64,000 bases of DNA from positions 992,001-1,056,000 of the forward strand of contig CP064963.1 in NCBI GenBank assembly GCA_016699165.1, in the 5' to 3' direction. The notes under the pieces were generated by a model, which saw only the letters and a program-made list of their open reading frames with translations, ran no database searches and had not been told where the DNA came from. Each line of letters begins with the position of its first letter. Positions within the stretch are counted from its first letter, which is position 1. The DNA comes from Candidatus Melainabacteria bacterium. GTDB lineage: Bacteria; Cyanobacteriota; Vampirovibrionia; Obscuribacterales; Obscuribacteraceae. Of this stretch, positions 25,981 through 35,131 are shown piece after piece. Position numbers and translations under genes: made by a program.

Positions 25981-28900
25981 ATGAACTGCGCCGAATTTAG
26001 ACACTTAATTCAAAAAAGATTTGACGAGGACTTGAGCCGCCAGCAGTCCAGCTCGCTCGATTCGCACCTTGAAGCTTGCGAATCTTGTGCTCGTTTTGAT
26101 CACCAAATGGTGCAAATGATAGAAGGGGCAGAAGAGGCGCCGTTACCAGACGAGTACATGCCGCCTAATCCAGAATCGCTTACTAAACAAGTGCAACAGC
26201 AATTGCCGCAACAAAAGGGCAATATTTTTGGTGCCATCACATCTATGTTTGGTGGTGGTGCAAAAGCACAGCAAAAATCGCAGACCTCATCTTTTCCGCA
26301 CAAAAGTGGTGCTGAACCCAAAGACAAAAAAGATAAGAAGGGCAAAAAAGGCAGCTACCCTTCTATGGATGATGACGACGGCGTCACCAAGAGACTCAAA
26401 TCGATGGGACGTACCTCGGCCCAGACAGAATTACGTGACAGCAGAGAGCAACAGTCGACCACAGGATCGCTTGGTCGCAAATTTGGTTTTGAAACTGGCG
26501 CCGAATCTCTTACTGATGAAGCACCTCTGACACTGGCTGAAACTATTCGTAGAAAAATTACCGAATCGAACAAGATTCCTGAAGGAACAGAAGATCAAGC
26601 ATCAAGTGATAAATGGAACGCGCAATCAGGCACTGAAGGCGGACCTCCAGCCGACTGGTCACAAGGACGAGCACCAAATTCTTTTGGCAATCCCGACCCA
26701 TCTATGGGTGGCGGTGGCGGCGGCGGTGACTGGAACCAGTCTCCACATGCTTTGCCTCAGTCTCAGTATGATACTCAACATCCTGGAAGTTCCATCGGTC
26801 TTGCACCACCACCTGGTGGTCCAGGCTCTTCCATTGGTATGGCTCCGCAAGCACCAGGACAAGGTCAAGCAGCCTGGCAAGGAGCACCACCCAAAGGCCA
26901 TGATGCAATGGACGACAACTCCGAATGGGGTCCACCTCCTGCTGGTGGTTCCTGGGAAGAAGATGCTGGTCATGGCGCACAGGCACCGGCGCAAGCTCCA
27001 TTAAACAATCAGTTTGGTGCACCTGCAGCTAATTCCAGTTGGGGTCAAAGTTCTTTTGGCGGACCAAACCCGTCTCAAGATTCAGGATTTCAACCTCTAC
27101 AATCTCCAGGTTCAAACTTTGGTGGAGTTTCAAGCTCACCAATAGGTCTGGCACCAGCTACCGCAATGCCGACCCCATCTCCAGGACCCGCTCCGGCTCC
27201 TACGTTAGGGCAATCACCAACATCTTCTGATAGCGGCTGGAATCCCATGCCCGGTCCAGGTCTTTCTGGCGGCGGCTCCTGGGGAGCGCCACCACCGGCA
27301 CCACCAGCTCCAAATCCTTCCCCTTCGACATCAGGTGGATGGTCTGCTGCACCATTTCCTGCTCCAGCTCAAGAATCTGCGCCACCAGCCAATTCTTCCT
27401 GGAGCGCGACTCCAGTTGGAGCAGACCCATCCAATTCATGGAGTGGCGCACCACCGCAAGCTCCACCACCCACTCCTGCAACTCCGGATGCTTCTTCCTC
27501 ATGGGGCGGGCAAGCTCCAAGTGGCTCGACAGCTAGCTTTGGCTCAAATTCCTGGGGCGGGGCACCCCCCGATTTACAATCTTCTGGCAGCAGTTGGAGC
27601 GTAAGCAACGAAGCTGTGACTTCTGGCGAATGGGCTCCAACACCAACTGCCGCACCTCCAGCCGGCACCGGCGGTGGTGCGTTTGCTGCAACCAGTTCTG
27701 GCACATGGGCAACACCTCCAGGTCTTGGTGGCTCGTGGCAATCTAATGCTGTTCAAGAAATGAAAACTGAACCAGCCGCCCCTGCAGCTCCAACCGAACA
27801 GGTCGGAAGCACAGGCGGATGGGGTCTTCCAAAAGCACAAAGTGACGCATCTGCAGGTTTCACTACTGGAGAATGGGGACAACCCGCTCAAGCTCAACCT
27901 GCCGAAACTGGCGCTGCTGCTTGGGGAGCACCTGAAACACTTCCTGCACCTTCGCCTGCTCCAAGTACAAGTGGCAGTTGGAATGCTGCAATTCCCGCAG
28001 CACCAGCACCTCCCTTAGAAGAACCTGTTCCCAACTCCTGGGGCAAACAAGATAATCAATGGGGCGGACAGCAAACTGCAACTGCATCAGGTACATCCTG
28101 GAATGCACAACCAGCCACAACACCGGCACCAGAACCAGCCGCACCCGATATGAATAGTGGATGGGGTCTTCCCACTCCATCGGCACCGGAACCGGCTGCA
28201 CCAATTCCATCTTTTGCAGACAACTCGACTACTGGAGGCTGGGGTGCACCAGCACAAGCCCCCGTAGAAGCAGCACCGCCTGCGCCTGCGCCACCACCCG
28301 CTCCAGTATTTGCAGACAACGCAAGTTCCGGAGGTTGGGGAATGTCGGCTCCAGCACAAGCTCCTGTATCAGCTCCTGCACCAGCACCGGCTCCCGCACC
28401 AGACTTTGGTGGCGGCGACTCATCAGGCGCTGGGGGTTGGGGATCCAAATCTGCTCCTCCAAATCCATGGGGTGGTGCAGTTCCAGGACAAGAAGCACCG
28501 GCTCCAAACAAAGCTGTAAATGCCAGAGAAAGTTGGCAATTACAAAGCGAACAAATGGAAACAGGATCGTTCAAAGCTTTTCAATTTACAGGTGAAGGCT
28601 TGACCTCTCCAGCGCCTCTCTCGCCGCCAACTCCTGCACAAGCTCCGGCTCCGGCACCAATGTCAGCGCCAGCACCCACTCCTGCACCACCAGCCAATCC
28701 CTGGGGTGATCCAGCACCTGCGCAAGCTTCAGCTCCGCCGTCAGCTCCTGCGCAAGCTCCTGCTCCTGCAAATCCTTGGGGTGGAGGCGACGCATCGACA
28801 TCCAGTCCTTGGGGTAATGCTGCTGCTCCTGCACCACCTGCAATACCAGCAATGGAACAACCTAGTTTTGGATCGTTGCCTACAGCCGCTATTCCTCAAT

Positions 28901-30840
28901 TCGATCCTAATAATCCGCCCGCAGGATTTTCGCAAGGAATTCCCTCTGTGCCTGCACCTGTACCTGCGCCACCGCCAGCACCGGTGCCTGAGGTAGCGAG
29001 CAACAATTTATTTGGCAAGAAAATTGATGACCAAGCGATAGACAAAGTTTTCAAAGAAAATCTTGGTGTCCAGGATGATCTGATGCGCTCAGGCGCCATG
29101 GTCAATCCCGGAGCAGGACAGACACCGGAAGCTCCAGCACCAATTGCAATGCCTGAGCCTCCACCGATGCCTGCTCCATCTGTTTTTGATCCTCCTGCAA
29201 CTCCGCCACCACCACCGGTGCCAGCTGCAATGGCAAATATTCCTAACGTTGCTCCAATGGCACCAATCGATTCAACTCCATTGTCGCCATCTGCACCATC
29301 TGTGACATCAGCTTGGGGCGCTCCAGTTGAGCCGGAACCTCCAGCTGATCCGTCCATTCCTCGCATCAAACCAATTCCAACCAAAGAACAAAGAATAGCT
29401 AATCAAACTGCTGGCAATCTTCCAGCGCAACCAGCTCCACCGGCATGGGGCGCGCCGATACCAGCGCCGGCTCCAGAGCCGATACAAGCTCCAATGCCTG
29501 CTCCGATTCCTGCACCAGATTTTGGTGCTGCACCTCCTGCGGTGCCTAATAATGGAATAATGAAAGTAGATGACCAGATGGTCAACGAAATCTATAGAAA
29601 GATGGGCGCTCCCGAAGACAACGGCGGAGCCAACACTGGCGGACAAGTTCCCACACCAGCTCCAGTCCCAGTCCCTGTTCCAGTACCCGTCCCAGCTCCT
29701 GCACCAGTAGCATCAGCTCCTCCAGCTTTTGATTTCAGTCAGCCACCAACCTTTGGCGATGCGCCACCAGCTCCTTCCTTTGGCTTCACACCTCCAGCTG
29801 CACCGCCATCTATGCCACAAATTGCAATGCCAGAGGGTTATACACCTCTTCCAACTGATGTAGCTCCTCCTACTGCGATGCCAACACCTCCGCCTGCTCC
29901 TGAGCCAATCGCACAAGCTCCAGCAGCGCCTGCACCGGTTATGGATCCGTCCAAGCTATTTAGTGTTAACGATGCCGAGCTTGATCGCATTTTCGACAAA
30001 ATGTTGATCAAAAACACGCCCGAAGGCGAGCAACCAGCAGCTCCAGCTCCAGCTCCAGCTCCAATTCCAGCACCAGCACCGGCTCCTATACCGATGCCAG
30101 AGCCACCACCTCCAATTCCAATGCCCGAAATTCCAGCACCACCAACTTTTGGTGGAGCAGCAATGCCTCCTGCATTCGGATCAGCAGAAATGCCTATGCC
30201 TGGACAAAATTTTGACATGTCATCCACTGGACCGATGCCAATTCAGTTCAATTCGCCAGCTGCCATGCCTATTCCTCAGACTCCCGAACCAATTGCTCAA
30301 TCCATTTCACCTGGATTGCCACCACCTAAAATCGAAGGTATCGGCAAGCTTGATGTGGGTCCGGAAAAACAAGAAACAGGTTCTGGACGTATTGCCGCCA
30401 TCGGTAAATTCTTGCTCGACCAGAGCGACATGGAAAAGCTTGGCAAAATCACAGGCTCTGAGCAATCCGAACTGAAAATGCGTGTTTTGACTCTTGAAGC
30501 TTCAGAAGACTTGCAAACCTTGCTCAAAGAAATCGGAACTCAACAAAAAGTTATCGGTTCGGTAATTGTCGGTCACGACGGATTGCTAATCGCCAACACC
30601 ATGCCTGAAGAAGTCGATGCCGAGTCAATTGGCGTCTGGTCACTTGGTGTATACATGAACACAGAACACGTCATGAAGAAAATGGGTCACGAGCGCGTGC
30701 ACCAAATCGTGTCGCGTACGCCTCGTGGATTTGTTGTTATCGCTGACTTTGGTGGCGGTCTACTTGTCACCATCACTGATGGCACAGACACTGATACTCT
30801 CATTCCATTGATGCGAAAAATCACCGACCTCGTATCTTAA
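25981..30840 (+). CDS. Giant zinc-finger anti-sigma-like / Roadblock-LC7 protein
   Basis: This 1619-residue protein begins with a zf-HC2-type anti-sigma zinc site: Cys3, His29, Cys33 and Cys36 (H-x3-C-x2-C). A basic stretch follows (about 95-150, KDKKDKKGKKG). From about 205 to 1465 the chain is low-complexity, rich in Pro, Ala, Gly, Ser, Gln and, in its first two thirds, many Trp in SxWG or GGWG contexts. Three short helical motifs recur at 1014-1028, 1195-1208 and 1328-1341. Residues 1503-1619 form a Roadblock/LC7 domain (VGHDGLLIANTMPEE, GVWSLGVYMNTEHVMKKMGH, VVIADFGGGLLVTI). No signal peptide or membrane segment is seen, so it should be cytoplasmic. It probably sequesters the preceding ECF sigma factor and receives a signal through its Roadblock end, which in known proteins contacts Ras-like GTPases. 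The architecture is unfamiliar to me. Confidence 0.85.
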   Translation: MNCAEFRHLIQKRFDEDLSRQQSSSLDSHLEACESCARFDHQMVQMIEGAEEAPLPDEYMPPNPESLTKQVQQQLPQQKGNIFGAITSMFGGGAKAQQKSQTSSFPHKSGAEPKDKKDKKGKKGSYPSMDDDDGVTKRLKSMGRTSAQTELRDSREQQSTTGSLGRKFGFETGAESLTDEAPLTLAETIRRKITESNKIPEGTEDQASSDKWNAQSGTEGGPPADWSQGRAPNSFGNPDPSMGGGGGGGDWNQSPHALPQSQYDTQHPGSSIGLAPPPGGPGSSIGMAPQAPGQGQAAWQGAPPKGHDAMDDNSEWGPPPAGGSWEEDAGHGAQAPAQAPLNNQFGAPAANSSWGQSSFGGPNPSQDSGFQPLQSPGSNFGGVSSSPIGLAPATAMPTPSPGPAPAPTLGQSPTSSDSGWNPMPGPGLSGGGSWGAPPPAPPAPNPSPSTSGGWSAAPFPAPAQESAPPANSSWSATPVGADPSNSWSGAPPQAPPPTPATPDASSSWGGQAPSGSTASFGSNSWGGAPPDLQSSGSSWSVSNEAVTSGEWAPTPTAAPPAGTGGGAFAATSSGTWATPPGLGGSWQSNAVQEMKTEPAAPAAPTEQVGSTGGWGLPKAQSDASAGFTTGEWGQPAQAQPAETGAAAWGAPETLPAPSPAPSTSGSWNAAIPAAPAPPLEEPVPNSWGKQDNQWGGQQTATASGTSWNAQPATTPAPEPAAPDMNSGWGLPTPSAPEPAAPIPSFADNSTTGGWGAPAQAPVEAAPPAPAPPPAPVFADNASSGGWGMSAPAQAPVSAPAPAPAPAPDFGGGDSSGAGGWGSKSAPPNPWGGAVPGQEAPAPNKAVNARESWQLQSEQMETGSFKAFQFTGEGLTSPAPLSPPTPAQAPAPAPMSAPAPTPAPPANPWGDPAPAQASAPPSAPAQAPAPANPWGGGDASTSSPWGNAAAPAPPAIPAMEQPSFGSLPTAAIPQFDPNNPPAGFSQGIPSVPAPVPAPPPAPVPEVASNNLFGKKIDDQAIDKVFKENLGVQDDLMRSGAMVNPGAGQTPEAPAPIAMPEPPPMPAPSVFDPPATPPPPPVPAAMANIPNVAPMAPIDSTPLSPSAPSVTSAWGAPVEPEPPADPSIPRIKPIPTKEQRIANQTAGNLPAQPAPPAWGAPIPAPAPEPIQAPMPAPIPAPDFGAAPPAVPNNGIMKVDDQMVNEIYRKMGAPEDNGGANTGGQVPTPAPVPVPVPVPVPAPAPVASAPPAFDFSQPPTFGDAPPAPSFGFTPPAAPPSMPQIAMPEGYTPLPTDVAPPTAMPTPPPAPEPIAQAPAAPAPVMDPSKLFSVNDAELDRIFDKMLIKNTPEGEQPAAPAPAPAPIPAPAPAPIPMPEPPPPIPMPEIPAPPTFGGAAMPPAFGSAEMPMPGQNFDMSSTGPMPIQFNSPAAMPIPQTPEPIAQSISPGLPPPKIEGIGKLDVGPEKQETGSGRIAAIGKFLLDQSDMEKLGKITGSEQSELKMRVLTLEASEDLQTLLKEIGTQQKVIGSVIVGHDGLLIANTMPEEVDAESIGVWSLGVYMNTEHVMKKMGHERVHQIVSRTPRGFVVIADFGGGLLVTITDGTDTDTLIPLMRKITDLVS
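26640..30340 (+). repeat. Low-complexity coding region (Pro/Ala/Gly/Ser/Trp)
   Basis: Within the giant gene the DNA is built from degenerate repeats such as GCTCCAGCACCA-type and TCCTGGGG-type units encoding AP/PAP runs and SWG units. The composition keeps several other frames open, producing long spurious reading frames on both strands. No exact long tandem unit was seen. Length variation by slippage between strains would be expected. Confidence 0.75.
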
Positions 30841-30846
30841 ATAAAC

Positions 30847-31608
30847 TTGAGTTCCCAAGATGACGACGTTCAGAAACAGCGCCTTCAATGGCTGTTTCAG
30901 AATGTACTTACTATTCCATCAATTCAAGGATTTCTCATAGTAGCAGAAAACGGCGGAGTTTATTTAGCAAACCTGCCTGCGGATCTCGATACTGAGCTGG
31001 TCTCGCTACAGCTTCTTGCACTGGTTCACAGAACGAGAACAGCATCTTATGCTTTAGCAAATCAACAACTAAAAGGAATGTACTTCCATACAGAAAGCTC
31101 TTGCATCTGCGCTTTCAAACTCATTGATAAATGGGTGTTTGTGTTCGCAGAATCACAAACGCGCGATAAGCTTTTGACACTACTGGAACGAGCAGAGCTT
31201 TCGAAAGGAGATCTAAACGCATGGGAACTTACCGAAGATCTCAGGAAGAGAGCTTTGACTATAGAAGCATCAGAAGACTTGCAGACTCTATTGCTGGAAA
31301 TAGGCACAATCAAAGGCGTCATCGGTTGCTTGGTAGTCGGTCATGACGGCTTACTGATCGCAAACACCATGCCTGAAGAAACCGATGCCGAGGCGATTGG
31401 CGTGTGGTCTCTTGGGATATATATGAACACTGAGCACATCATGAAGAAAATGGGACACGAACGTGTTCATCAAATCGTCAACCGAACACCGCGTGGTTAT
31501 GTGGTTGTAGCAGATTTTGGTGGTGGTTTACTTGTGTCCGTCACCGAATTCAAAGGCGTAGAAAATCTAATTCCTCTGATGCGAAAAATTACTGACCTCA
31601 TGTCTTGA
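30847..31608 (+). CDS. Roadblock/LC7 protein, two-domain
   Basis: The frame begins with TTG six bases after the giant gene's stop, without a visible ribosome site, so translation is probably coupled. Residues about 8-120 (FQNVLTIPSIQGFLIVAENGG, LANLPADLDTEL, WVFVFAESQTRDKLLTLLERA) look like a divergent Roadblock fold. Residues 137-253 are a second Roadblock domain that is about 90 of 117 residues identical, by eye, to the C-terminus of the giant protein. It could form a homodimer or heterodimer with that domain. No GTPase of the MglA type is adjacent. The gene ends 20 bases before a strong terminator. Confidence 0.85.
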   Translation: MSSQDDDVQKQRLQWLFQNVLTIPSIQGFLIVAENGGVYLANLPADLDTELVSLQLLALVHRTRTASYALANQQLKGMYFHTESSCICAFKLIDKWVFVFAESQTRDKLLTLLERAELSKGDLNAWELTEDLRKRALTIEASEDLQTLLLEIGTIKGVIGCLVVGHDGLLIANTMPEETDAEAIGVWSLGIYMNTEHIMKKMGHERVHQIVNRTPRGYVVVADFGGGLLVSVTEFKGVENLIPLMRKITDLMS

Positions 31609-31627
31609 GGTGTTTTATTTTTTCTGT

Positions 31628-31661
31628 CCGGAGGCCGGAGTCCGGCCTCCGGCCTTTTTTT
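31628..31661 (+). terminator. Strong intrinsic terminator
   Basis: A perfect 11-bp GC-rich stem, CCGGAGGCCGG and CCGGCCTCCGG, with an AGT loop is followed by CC and seven T. It is placed 20 bases after the Roadblock gene and ends the sigma/anti-sigma/Roadblock unit. Confidence 0.93.
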
Positions 31662-31685
31662 AAAAAGACACCTTCAATCTGTTGT

Positions 31686-31712
31686 GAGATTTTCGAGATT
31701 CTCGAAAACCTC
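31686..31712. repeat. Inverted repeat between two convergent genes
   Basis: A stem of GAG-A-TTTTCGAG with CTCGAAAA-C-CTC (one mismatch) around an ATT loop lies 20 bases beyond msrA on its downstream side. It lacks a U-run in either direction, so it is at best a weak terminator or RNA end-protecting hairpin for msrA. Confidence 0.4.
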
Positions 31713-31732
31713 AGACTATTCGCGTCACCACA

Positions 31733-32209
31733 CTACATATGACAAAAGCCGCGTCCAGTCTTTGCGCAATAGTTTTGATGATAATCTTCGGCTGCCCAAA
31801 ATGTCTGAGCAAGCACCACTTGTGTGCAAATGGGTCCGCGAGTTTTTTTAGAATCGAACAATTCTTTCATTGACGCTTTAGTTTTTTCTTCTTGCTCAGG
31901 TGAGTGAAAGAACACTGCCGACCTGTATTGTGAGCCAATATCGGGACCTTGCCTGTTTAACTGTGTGGGGTCGTGCATTTTCCAAAATGCATCCAGAAGC
32001 TGGTCGAAAGTAATTACTTCGTTATCGAATTTCACTTCACAAGCTTCTGCATGCCCTGTGTTTCCGGAGCAAACTTCTTTGTAATTGGGCTCATCTTTGT
32101 GACCACCGGTATAACCCACGGTGGCATCGACTACGCCTTTCAATTCTCTAAAAGCGGCTTCTACTCCCCAGAAGCAACCGGCTGCAAATGTTGCGGTTTC
32201 AATTGCCAT
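31733..32209 (-). CDS. msrA: Peptide methionine sulfoxide reductase MsrA
   Basis: This 158-residue enzyme has the catalytic GCFWGVEAAF motif with Cys12, GYTGGHKDEPNYKEVCSGNTGHAEA, and the usual DPTQLNRQGPDIGSQYRS segment, ending near GRGFCHM with a possible recycling Cys. It reduces methionine-S-sulfoxide in proteins using thioredoxin. It is the last gene of the long minus-strand run and follows an esterase and dnaK, fitting a stress-repair context. Confidence 0.96.
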   Translation of the reverse strand: MAIETATFAAGCFWGVEAAFRELKGVVDATVGYTGGHKDEPNYKEVCSGNTGHAEACEVKFDNEVITFDQLLDAFWKMHDPTQLNRQGPDIGSQYRSAVFFHSPEQEEKTKASMKELFDSKKTRGPICTQVVLAQTFWAAEDYHQNYCAKTGRGFCHM

Positions 32210-32241
32210 AGAGCTAATCTCCTATTATAAAAGTCTAAAAA

Positions 32242-33201
32242 CTACTTCAATTTATGCTTGCTAAAAAATTCCCATGCTAATTCATTAGCATTAAAGTCTC
32301 TGCATACCGGTCCAATAAAAGACTTAGGCAACCACTGCATCCCAGATGGATAAGTGTGACCGCCGCCTTCAATTTCTACATATACAAACTGATTGTCATC
32401 ATCAGAATCGCCGTAAGTTGAAACAGTAACCTGGCATCCGTCATTCTTGTCTTTATTTGGTAATTCTTTTACTACAGGTTTAGCAGTATTATTATTTTTC
32501 TTGAGCCAGAAATCTACTGCGTCCTTAGCCGGAATACATTTGCCACGTTTGTGCGGAAAGAGCTTGCCGCCTATGTCTCCACCTTTAAAAGGAACAAGTG
32601 TATCCTGTGATCCCAAAATCATCATAATAGGAAATGGCTTGTTAATAGAAAGCTTCTGAAACGATTCTGGTACTGACGCCACCACAGATGCAACTGCTGC
32701 AATTTTGTCTGGAATTTTGATTCCCAAATATTGACTAAAGAATCCACCATTCGACATACCAATTGCGTAAACTCGATTGGAGTCTAAGAGCCCATCGGAT
32801 GCAAGTAAGTCAATTATTTTTTTGACCAAGCCCACATCGTCATAATATCTTTTGACCATGTCAGGTCTACTATCATTCCAATGCTGTTCCATACCTTGAG
32901 TGAAAACAACAGAGAATTTTTTCTGATCGGCAAGCTTTGTGATATTACCGCAGGTGCGATCAATTCCTTTTGCAGTTGCTTTGCCAGCATGGAAAGCCAA
33001 TACTAGAGGCAGCTTGTCGTTTGGGTTTGCACCTTGTGGTCTGTAGTAATAAAATTCTCGTTTTACATCTTCATGCATCATGGTTTTGTATTCCATGGTG
33101 CCTGCACCAGACCAATATTTACTCTCGCCAAAACACGGATGGATCCCGCACCAAAACTGGGTCAGGATCCATATCGTGCAAAGTAGAGCGATACGATGCA
33201 T
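32242..33201 (-). CDS. Secreted esterase, PHB-depolymerase/LpqC-like alpha/beta hydrolase
   Basis: A signal peptide (LLCTIWILTQFWCGI, cleavage near FGES) leads into an alpha/beta hydrolase of the feruloyl esterase/PHB depolymerase group. The nucleophile elbow GMSNGG gives Ser150, LGSQDTLVP gives Asp200, and GGGHTYP gives His282, a complete triad in the usual order. The FAFHAGKATAKGID segment near residue 70 forms the oxyanion region. The substrate may be an ester-linked polymer or cell-wall ester; it cannot be set. It follows dnaK by seven bases. Confidence 0.88.
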   Translation of the reverse strand: MHRIALLCTIWILTQFWCGIHPCFGESKYWSGAGTMEYKTMMHEDVKREFYYYRPQGANPNDKLPLVLAFHAGKATAKGIDRTCGNITKLADQKKFSVVFTQGMEQHWNDSRPDMVKRYYDDVGLVKKIIDLLASDGLLDSNRVYAIGMSNGGFFSQYLGIKIPDKIAAVASVVASVPESFQKLSINKPFPIMMILGSQDTLVPFKGGDIGGKLFPHKRGKCIPAKDAVDFWLKKNNNTAKPVVKELPNKDKNDGCQVTVSTYGDSDDDNQFVYVEIEGGGHTYPSGMQWLPKSFIGPVCRDFNANELAWEFFSKHKLK

Positions 33202-33208
33202 TTACTCT

Positions 33209-35131
33209 TTATTGAGTTATTTCTGCATCTATGATGTCATCCGAGCCAGAGCCCGATTTTTGTTCTGCACCAGAGTCGCCATTTGAGCCATTGCCGCCTG
33301 CATGACCGTCACCACCAGAGGTGGCTTGTTGTCTTGCGTTTGCGTCTTGAGCCAGAGTGACTTGCATACCACGCAATTCGTTCATGATGGTTTTGATGTC
33401 ATCGACGCTTGCGTCAGATTCGACTTTTTGTCTCAAATCAGCGATAAGCTTCTCGGCACGTTCTTTGCTGCCCTGAGTTGCATTTTCGCCCAATTCGCGC
33501 AGTTGGTGCTCGATTGAGTAGCTGAGAGAATCTGCTTCGTTTCTGAGATCCGCCTTTTCGCGTCTGCCTTTGTCTTCGGAAGCGTGCGATTCGGCTTCGC
33601 GCACCAGGCGACTAACATCGTCTTTCGAGAGGTTGGTCGAAGCAGTAATTGTGATTTTCTGCTCTTTGCCAGTGTTCTGATCTTTGGCGCTTACAGACAA
33701 GATACCGTTTGCGTCGATATCGAAAGACACTTCCACTCTAGGCATTCCACGAGGAGCAGCAGCGATGCCGTCTAATCTGAAATTACCAAGCATTTTGTTG
33801 TCTTTTGCCATTGGACGCTCACCCTGGAAGACGTAAACGTCTACGCCAGGCTGGTTGTCTTCAGCGGTCGAGAATGTCTCTGATTTGTGACATGGAATTG
33901 TGGTGTTACGGTCTACTAGTTTGGTGAAGACACCACCCATGGTTTCAATACCTAGCGAAAGCGGGGTGACGTCGAGAAGCACAACTTCTCTAACTTCACC
34001 AGACAAAACGCCTGCTTGAATTGCTGCACCGATTGCCACCACTTCATCTGGGTTGACGCCCTGATTAGGTTCTTTTCCACCTGTCAAACTTTTGACTAAA
34101 TTTTGCACGGCTGGGATTCTTGTGGAACCACCTACCAATACTACTTCGTCAATATTGTTGTAAGTCAATTTAGCATCGAATAAAGCGGCTTCCACTGGAG
34201 GGCGGCAACGCTCTACCAAAGTGCGGGTCAACTCATCGAAACGAGCGCGGGTCAAACGCATATCTAAGTGCTTGGGACCGGTCTCGTTAGCAGTGACGAA
34301 TGGCAACGAAATTGTTGTTTCAGTAACCGATGACAATTCAATTTTTGCTTTTTCAGCAGCTTCTGTCAGACGCTGCAAAGCTTGTGGGTCTTTGCGCAAA
34401 TCAATGCCTTCGGTTTTTTGAAACTCGTCGGCGATCCACTGCACGATGCAATAATCGAAATCGTCACCACCTAAGTGAGTGTCACCAGATGTTGATTTAA
34501 CTTCAAAAACGCCCTCGCCTACTTCAAGGATGGATACATCGAATGTACCGCCACCAAGGTCGAATACAAGGATTGTTTCTTCCGCTTTTTTATCGAGACC
34601 ATAAGCTAGAGCTGCTGCTGTAGGCTCGTTGATGATACGCAAAACGTCTAGACCGGCAATGGCACCAGAGTTTTTGGTGGCTTGTCTTTGCGAGTCGTTG
34701 AAATAGGCGGGAACTGTAATGACGGCGCTTGTGACCTTCTCTCCCAAATATTTTTCTGCGTCTTCTTTCAGTTTGCGCAATACCATCGCCGAAATTTCTT
34801 CAGGCGAATAGTTTTTGTCACCAATTGTGACTTTGCATCCGCCGTCTGGACCGGCGATTACGCGATAACTTACTTTACCCTTTTCAGATTCAACTTCGTC
34901 AAAGCGGCGACCGACAAAACGTTTAATTGAATAAACGGTATTTTGCGGGTTGACTACAGCCTGACGGCGAGCCAATTGACCGACCAGCCTTTCGCCGGTC
35001 TTGGAGAATGCCACTACAGACGGTGTAGTGCGTCCACCTTCAGTGTTAGCTATTACGACTGGCTGACCGCCTTCCATTACGGCGACTACCGAGTTAGTCG
35101 TGCCAAGGTCAATTCCTACCGATTTTCCCAT
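33209..35131 (-). CDS. dnaK: Chaperone DnaK (Hsp70)
   Basis: The 640-residue chaperone has the ATPase signatures GIDLGTTNSVV, IFDLGGGTFDVSILEVG-type and VLVGGSTRIPAVQ, the DVTPLSLGIETMGG entry to the substrate domain, and ends in DDIIDAEITQ. The lid has a Gly/Asn/Ser-rich tail, common in the family. It refolds proteins in an ATP-dependent way with DnaJ and GrpE, neither of which is beside it. No CIRCE operator was seen in the 105 bases upstream. A GGGAGATGG ribosome site precedes the ATG. Confidence 0.97.
   Translation of the reverse strand: MGKSVGIDLGTTNSVVAVMEGGQPVVIANTEGGRTTPSVVAFSKTGERLVGQLARRQAVVNPQNTVYSIKRFVGRRFDEVESEKGKVSYRVIAGPDGGCKVTIGDKNYSPEEISAMVLRKLKEDAEKYLGEKVTSAVITVPAYFNDSQRQATKNSGAIAGLDVLRIINEPTAAALAYGLDKKAEETILVFDLGGGTFDVSILEVGEGVFEVKSTSGDTHLGGDDFDYCIVQWIADEFQKTEGIDLRKDPQALQRLTEAAEKAKIELSSVTETTISLPFVTANETGPKHLDMRLTRARFDELTRTLVERCRPPVEAALFDAKLTYNNIDEVVLVGGSTRIPAVQNLVKSLTGGKEPNQGVNPDEVVAIGAAIQAGVLSGEVREVVLLDVTPLSLGIETMGGVFTKLVDRNTTIPCHKSETFSTAEDNQPGVDVYVFQGERPMAKDNKMLGNFRLDGIAAAPRGMPRVEVSFDIDANGILSVSAKDQNTGKEQKITITASTNLSKDDVSRLVREAESHASEDKGRREKADLRNEADSLSYSIEHQLRELGENATQGSKERAEKLIADLRQKVESDASVDDIKTIMNELRGMQVTLAQDANARQQATSGGDGHAGGNGSNGDSGAEQKSGSGSDDIIDAEITQ

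Noticed and set aside
28056..28574. 172-residue minus-strand open frame inside the giant gene, and other long opposite-strand frames from 26.6 to 30.2 kb
   Set aside because: They come from the Pro/Ala/Gly-rich repeats, which avoid stop codons in several frames; they lack ribosome sites and have biased composition.
31686..31712. Second terminator for msrA
   Set aside because: The hairpin is AT-rich and lacks a U-run; kept only as a repeat.
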